From NCBI GenBank assembly GCA_963930645.1, contig OZ005649.1:83835126-83899125 (forward strand): a DNA stretch of 64,000 nucleotides, written 5' to 3'. Below are positions 58,045 through 64,000 of the stretch, piece after piece. This stretch comes from Salticus scenicus. Taxonomy: Eukaryota; Arthropoda; Arachnida; Araneae; Salticidae. The position numbers and the translations under genes are program-made. Within the stretch, counting starts at the first letter, position 1, and the number at the start of each line of letters is the position of its first letter. The notes under the pieces are model-generated. The model did not search any database, was not told where the DNA came from, and saw nothing but the letters and a program-made list of their open reading frames with translations.

Positions 58045-59474
58045 TTCCTACCCAAGGGAAACTGGGGTAAAATTTTATTTTCTTTTATTTGTGTATAGCA
58101 GAACATTTGCATTTATTAAATAAAAAAAAAAGAGAGACTTCTCCATGTGCTAAAACTGAATTAAAATTTAATAACAGTTTGTTAATTTGAGAATTAATTT
58201 TGAACTTAAGAATATTAATATGGTAAACGAGTAAACACTTAAAAACTTTTGAATCGTTTACTTCTTTTACCTATTGTAGTAGACTTTGTATTAATGTTTG
58301 TTAATGAGATGATATATGAATTAAAAAAGGAAAAGAGAGTACTGTAAAGTGATTTTGAATGTACTGTGTAAATTTTTCTACGGAATAAGGTAGAATAAAT
58401 CAGTTAGGTACCACTTGTTTTTTAAAAAAAAGGAAAAATATAAAAATAGGAACTGAACTTGTGCCTTATTGTGGAGACTATCTTGGAAATTTCATGTTAA
58501 GAAATAAAGATATTTTTCCTGTAATTTCTTGAATTCACTGTTTCTTAAAAGAACGAAATTATTTTTAGATTGTAGTATGAGAGCTTAGTATGTGAGCTGC
58601 TTTCTGAGAGATGTTTTGATTTCATAATTAATTTCATTAGTAAGAAAATAGGTAATGTGATGAACATTAAAGTAACTTATCACTCTGAAAGGTTTATTTA
58701 AATTTACAGACAGCACCTCACAACACTGTGTTATAAGTTATTAGATAAAAAGAATATATATATCTTTCAATTTTTAAGGGCAATTTTAGTAGTCTGTGTT
58801 GAGGGAATTATTTGTCTAGAAAGAAAAATAAAAGTAAATTTGGAAATTAGATACTTTAGTATGGATTAGATTAGTTGATAAAATAAATATGATCTATATT
58901 GGATATGAGACAGTTAAAGTTCCCATTTCTCAACACAGGCTACAATTTTTTTTTTTTTTTTTTTTTTTTTGTATTTATTTTTTTGGGTGGAGGCAAATTG
59001 CCCAGTATGTATTTTTTATTATTTTTATTTAATTAGTATCATGTAGCATATTTATAACATTGTCTAGGAGGGTCTCTGTCTATTCATAATAACCTAAAGA
59101 AAGTTTAATGATGGTTAAAGGTAGACAGAGGCTGCCATAGACCATAATGTATGAAAAATTATTTTTACACCTACATTGTGTAAAAAATCACAAAAGGGCA
59201 GATACACAGACTGTCTAGAGTGCAAGTTCATTGCACAAACTTTGGCTATTGTTGGGGAACCTGGGTAATTGTAAAACACAACGCGCTTTAAAGTACTTAG
59301 TAGTTTGAGAAATTTAAAAGTTAAGTTGTAGTTTAAAACTTAGAGTAAAAGTTAATATATTAAAGTAATGTACTATATTAGACGGAGAGGAAAATTTAAA
59401 AGATAAAAATTAATTAAATTAAATCAAGGGTGAGAGAGATAAAAACAAAGACATCAATCTCACCGTCACAGTTC

Positions 59475-59666
59475 CATAATTAAACACTATAAGATTGTTA
59501 ATTTGTCTAAAGAATTTTACATTAGAATTACTCAATTAATTTAGTTATATATTGTATATTTGAAAATATTTTGTATAATGGTAGTTAACACTTTTTTTTT
59601 TTTTTTTTTTTAATTAAAGGAATTCTTATGGGATATTGTTTTTTTAATGCTTTTGTCAATAATTAT

Positions 59667-59727
<61 letters not shown>

Positions 59728-60232
59728 GAAAATAAATGTAGTTTGGAAGTAAAATTCTTCAGGTTTATTGATGGTCCTATAGTGTTTAATTGTGGTAATA
59801 TTTAGAGGTTTCTCCTTATATTTCTCCTAAAGATTTAATTTTAAAGCACACTAGCAAAGAAGGTATAATATTTTAGATTTAAAAATTAGCTTAGTTAAGG
59901 AGTCTTGGATTAGTAGTCTTTATGATAAAAGATTATAAGCGTAACTAATTGTTTATCATATACAAGTATTCTAGTTTTGAAGAACATCTTATTTTCACAA
60001 ATTGCTAAGATTAAAATAACATGCAAACATTGCGATAGCCTTGAAGTTGCATTTCAAAATTTTCCAACATTATGGGACCAAATGGATATTCTTCTTGTAT
60101 TGCCATTGCTATCCGTAACTGTTAAAATACTGTAAATGTTTTTCCTTTAAAATATCTTGGTGCCTTTATTCGTGTAACTTTATCGTTTTTACTAAGTGCT
60201 TTCTACTAACTTTTCATAACCTTTTATATTTT
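59475..60232. other. AT-rich gene-free stretch
   Basis: Poly-T near 59592-59611 and a long (TA)n at about 59664-59725. No gene or bounded element. Confidence 0.55.
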
Positions 60233-63042
60233 AGGTTGATTTCTTTAGAAATCGACCTATTGCAATCACTTCGTTTATATCTATATCTATCTATCTACAA
60301 TGAAAATTTTGTCATCACGATAACTTCCGAAATCATACTCCAAATTGAACCAAATTTGGACAGTGAATTAATCTTATAAATATCTTGAATGAGTTGGTTA
60401 GCCAAGTTGCTCCGACGTTTTGTTTTCAAGTGGCAGCCACTTGAAAATTTCAAACCGACATTGTAAAAAGCATATTTAAAGCAAGATTTGCTTGAATTTT
60501 GATGTAAATACAGGCCACATAAGGGTCTCAATGAAGTTTGTTAATGAATTTTACCCGCCATTTTTAATAAAGTGGCAGATATTTTAAGTTAAGTGGGACC
60601 ACTTGAAATCAGGCTACCATTTGAAAATTTAAAATCACTATAACTTCCGAAATAATACTCCAAATCGCATCAAATTTAGACAGTGTCTTAACTCATCTTA
60701 TAAATATCTTAGATGAGTTTATTAACCAAGTTGCTCCGCCATTTTCTTTTCAAGTGGAGACCACTTGAAAATTTCAAATTTAAATTGTAAATTATTCCGA
60801 AATTGTTTGAATTTTCATGTAAATACAGATCACATAAGGGTCTCAATGAAGTTTGTTAATAAATTTTACCCGCCATTTTTAATAAAGTGGCAAATATTTT
60901 AAGTTAAGTGGGACCACTTGAAATCAGGCTACCACATGAAAATTTAAAATCACTATAACTTCCGCATAATACTCCAAATTGAACCAAATTTGGACAGTGA
61001 ATTAATCTTATAAATATCTTGGATGAGTTCGTTAGCCAAGTTGCTCCAACTTTTTGTTTTCAAGTGGCAGCCACTTGAAAATTTCAAACCGACATTGTAA
61101 AAAGCATATTTAAAGCAAGATATGCTTGAATTTTGATGTAAATATAGACCACATAGAGGTCACAATGATGTTTATTAATGACATTTATCCGTCATTTTTA
61201 ATAAAGTGGTAAATATCTTAAGTTAAACGGGGCCACTTGAAATCACGCTACCACTTGGAAATTTAAAATCACAATAACTTTTGAAATAGTACTCCAAATC
61301 GAATCAAATTTGGACAGTGTCTTAACTTATAAACAACTTAGATGAATTTGTTAACCAAGTTGCTCCGCCATTTTGTTTTCAAGTGGAGACCACTTGAAAG
61401 TTTCAAATTTAAATTGTAAAAAGCGTATTCCGAAATTGTTTGAATTTTCATGTAAATACAGATCACATAAGGATCGCAATGAAGTTTATTAATAAACTAA
61501 ATCCGCCATTTTTAATAAAGTGGCAGATATCTTAAGTTAAGCGGGGCCACTTGAAATCAGGCTACTACTTGAAAATTTAAAAACGCGATAACTTCTAAAA
61601 TAATACTCCAAATCGAACCAAATTTGGACAGTGATATTATCGTATAATTATCTTAAATGTTTTCACTAGGCAACATGTCCCGACACCTTGTTTCTAAGTT
61701 CCAGCCACTTGAAAATATGCCAGCAGGATAACTTTTAAAATACTAAAATGATTCAAATAAAAGTTGGATAGTGAACTTATGGTTCAAATATCTAGGATAA
61801 GTTCACTTGGTGACTTTGATACGCAATTTTATTTCCAAGTGGCAGCCACTTGAAAATTTGTCATTGTGGTAACTTTAGTAATACAGAATCAATTCGCATG
61901 CAATTTGGGTAGTGGATTTATCATTCAAATATTTCAGATAAGTTCGCTTGGCATCTCACTCCAGTTTTTTGTACAAGTGGTGCCACCTGAAAATTTCTTA
62001 TGACGATACTTTTGAAATACTGATTTAATTTAAGCTAGAACTGGACAATGAACTTATCGTACAAATATACTGGATGATTTCGCTGGGCAATTTGTTTTGC
62101 CATTTTGTTTCCAAGTCGCAGCCACTTAGACTGCCACTTGAAAATTTGCCATAATAATAACTTTTGAAACACGGCACTGATTTAAACAACAGTTGGACAG
62201 TGAACCTATGCTTGAAATATCTTGGATGTGTTTGCTGGGCAACTTGTTCCACTGTATTGTTTCCAAGTGGCGGCCACTTGAAAATTTGTTATCACGATAA
62301 CTTTAGAAACACTTAATCAATTCAAATCAAAGTTGAAAAATGTATTTATCATTCAAACAACAAAAATCTAGAAAATTCACGTAACTCGTGAACCAATCAC
62401 ATTATTGCGTCCATCTTTGGTATATCAATAATAAGTATTTTCCCGCCAAAACTCGCCAAATTTGGCGCTATAGAGGAAAATCGCCAAATTTGGCGCCAAG
62501 TCCATTACCTGCGTTACTGGATCTTTTTAAAGCGTTTTTAAGGAAAAATTAGGCTATTTTAATGCTAAAACAAACTAGAAATGCAGAAAACTAACATTTT
62601 ATCAACTTACTAAGCCTCTTTGAAAGAATTTCTACAAAAAAAAAAAAAATATTTTCAAATTTGCAACGAAATCTTAGATGAGCAACTCTCTCTGCCATTC
62701 TGATCGAAGTGGCAGCCACTTAATTTTTCAACACGATGACTTTTGAGATTTTGAATTAATTCGAACTATATGTGTACAGTAGACTTATCTCACAAATACA
62801 TTTCATATATTTGTGAACTTAACCCACCATTTTGTTTCCAAGTACCGGCCACTTCAAAATTTTAAATTCACATAAAAATGTATTTATGAACCGATTTGCT
62901 TAAAACTCCATATGTGCATAGCCTACATCAATATTTCTACCAAGTGCATTAATAATTTTTGTCGGCATTTTGAAACAAAATGACGGATACTTGATAAGGA
63001 AAAAGGAATCAACCTACCCTTCCGAATAAGCCGGAAGGTCTT
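60233..63042 (+). mobile_element. Helentron/HINE-like element with internal tandem repeats (copy 2)
   Basis: It begins AGGTTGATTTCTTTAGAAATCGACCT-type palindromic sequence and ends AAGGAATCAACCT followed by the hairpin CCTTCCG...CCGGAAGG. The subrepeats follow the same order as in copy 1: ~305-bp units first, then ~150-bp units with CACTTGAAAATTT and the AAGTGG/CCACTT palindrome. Near 62353-62670 a block containing two CGCCAAATTTGGCG palindromes replaces about 170 bp of copy 1. Confidence 0.6.
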
Positions 63043-64000
63043 GTTTATATATTGTTGTGTAACTATAATTTTTTCTTTGTATCTAAACAATTTTTCATTT
63101 CACATTCAGAACTACAGTAGTTAAAGATTTTTTTTTTCTCTTGGTAAGATGTAGGGAGATAAGCTATCTTTTTTTATTTTGTTACTAGCTCTTGAAACAT
63201 CTTATTGTTTTTCCATTCTGAATTGGGAGGCTTCTTTGATTATGGCCTCAATGTTTTTTGGGTTAATTAACAGTACTTGCCTGTTTTCATCGTTGTTTTG
63301 TTATACAATATATATATATATGGAAAGAATAAAAAGTTAAATTATCTTTTGCAGAAACTTAATAATTTTTATTAATCATTATCACTTTCTTCTATATTCA
63401 ATAAGAATTTGTTGAATTCATAAACATTTTAGACTTTCGTTTTCGATGTAATTACATCTTTTAAGATGACAAGAACACGACTTTAACATTTTTTAGAAAA
63501 TTTCTGTGTGTCGGTGTACATGTGTGCTTATGACAGACTTTTTGTGACACCTCTAGCTCAAGAACTAATGCACATAATTTCATAAAAGTTTATATTAGTT
63601 GTACCTTGACATACACGTGTACTTATTCCCTTTTAACAGAAGGCGCTGCTATGCTGCGATTTCTCTCATTTCCGTGAAAGCTATATCTCCATTTCAATTT
63701 TGTATAATTAAACAAAACTTGAATGGTAGAAAGTCATTATTAAATACTACGCTGATTATAATAAAAATAGGTGTGAATTGACCGACAGATGGAGCTGCTA
63801 TGGTACAATATTTTCCGTATTTCGGAATGTTATATCTCAGTATTTGTTCAAATTGTTTCTCAGACTTTGCATCAAATGTCATTTCCGGAGATGACCATTA
63901 TCAAAACAAATACTAAGTTATTTTGTGAGTACATAGGTTGACAGGTGACGCTGTGATTACTCACTTCCTGTGGTTTTGCACGTGGCTACAATTCAGCATC
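63043..64000. other. AT-rich gene-free stretch
   Basis: Only a short (TA)n near 63310. The 60-62-aa frames near the end have no recognisable domain. The window ends here. Confidence 0.5.

Larger units (their letters stand above)
31815..59470 (+). mobile_element. Non-coding LTR element (LARD-type) hosting the Polinton
   Basis: Direct repeats beginning TGTTGAGGAG and ending CCGTCACA lie at 31815-34079 and 56465-59470, flanked by the 4-bp duplication GTTC (31811-31814 and 59471-59474). TGGAGCCGAGACCAG, two bases after the left LTR, sits where a primer-binding site belongs. A purine-rich CGGAAGACGGAGAG precedes the right LTR. The original interior (34080-35357 plus 53526-56464, ~4.2 kb) shows no gag or pol. 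Long LTRs and a non-coding interior define a large retrotransposon derivative, mobilised in trans. Confidence 0.85.
56465..59470 (+). repeat. Right (3') LTR of the LARD, 3006 bp
   Basis: Same ends as the left LTR. The extra length is explained by a 433-bp segment (56798-57230) absent from the left copy and by a SINE insertion with its 14-bp duplication (57729-58058). Elsewhere only scattered substitutions and homopolymer indels are seen. Confidence 0.9.

Overview
The window is AT-rich eukaryotic DNA, most likely from an arthropod; a spider or other arachnid is plausible but unproven. No host protein-coding gene is visible. Everything that can be recognised is mobile or repetitive DNA: rolling-circle Helitrons, a BEL/Pao retrotransposon, a complete Polinton/Maverick (adintovirus-like) element, a long non-coding LTR element, tRNA-derived SINE copies, MITEs and tandem repeats.

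Layout. 1-9157 is a head-to-tail array of non-autonomous Helitrons; two junctions read exactly CTAG|TC, and two units carry the same nested foldback element. 9172-11565 is a ~500-bp tandem repeat whose first unit is interrupted by a 1.2-kb TA-inserting, pogo-like transposon remnant. 12286-13045 is a ~125-bp tandem repeat. A 5'-truncated SINE lies at 14320-14479. Two copies of one ~2.7-kb element (subterminal inverted repeats, internal tandem repeats, 3' hairpin; Helentron/HINE-like) lie at 14911-17585 and 60233-63042. 17.6-25.3 kb is AT-rich and gene-free, with two MITEs and one tandem duplication.

25307-31770 is a minus-strand BEL/Pao element with 246-bp LTRs (one difference noticed) and a perfect 5-bp target duplication. 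Its gag-pol frame is broken by a recent 406-bp internal tandem duplication.

31815-59470 is an LTR element with >2.2-kb LTRs, a 4-bp target duplication and no coding capacity in its ~4.2-kb interior (a LARD). A complete 18.2-kb Polinton (35358-53519) is inserted in that interior. Its genes are all on the + strand. A tightly packed block (integrase, a putative minor capsid protein, a small basic virion-type protein, the major capsid protein, an adenain-like protease, a packaging ATPase and two small conserved proteins) is followed by a 2.8-kb control region and then a spliced, protein-primed type DNA polymerase B gene. The polymerase has an N-terminal run of C2H2 zinc fingers and an internal endonuclease VII/HNH-like insert. 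Together these are the replication, integration and virion-morphogenesis genes of a polintovirus, and no frame looks broken.

The most unusual points are: the Polinton ends, where each TIR starts with a 134-bp near-palindrome; the duplicated E-box/CRE/CCAAT/GATA promoter modules with minus-strand splice donors in the control region; the zinc-finger fusion to PolB; and the tandem Helitron array.
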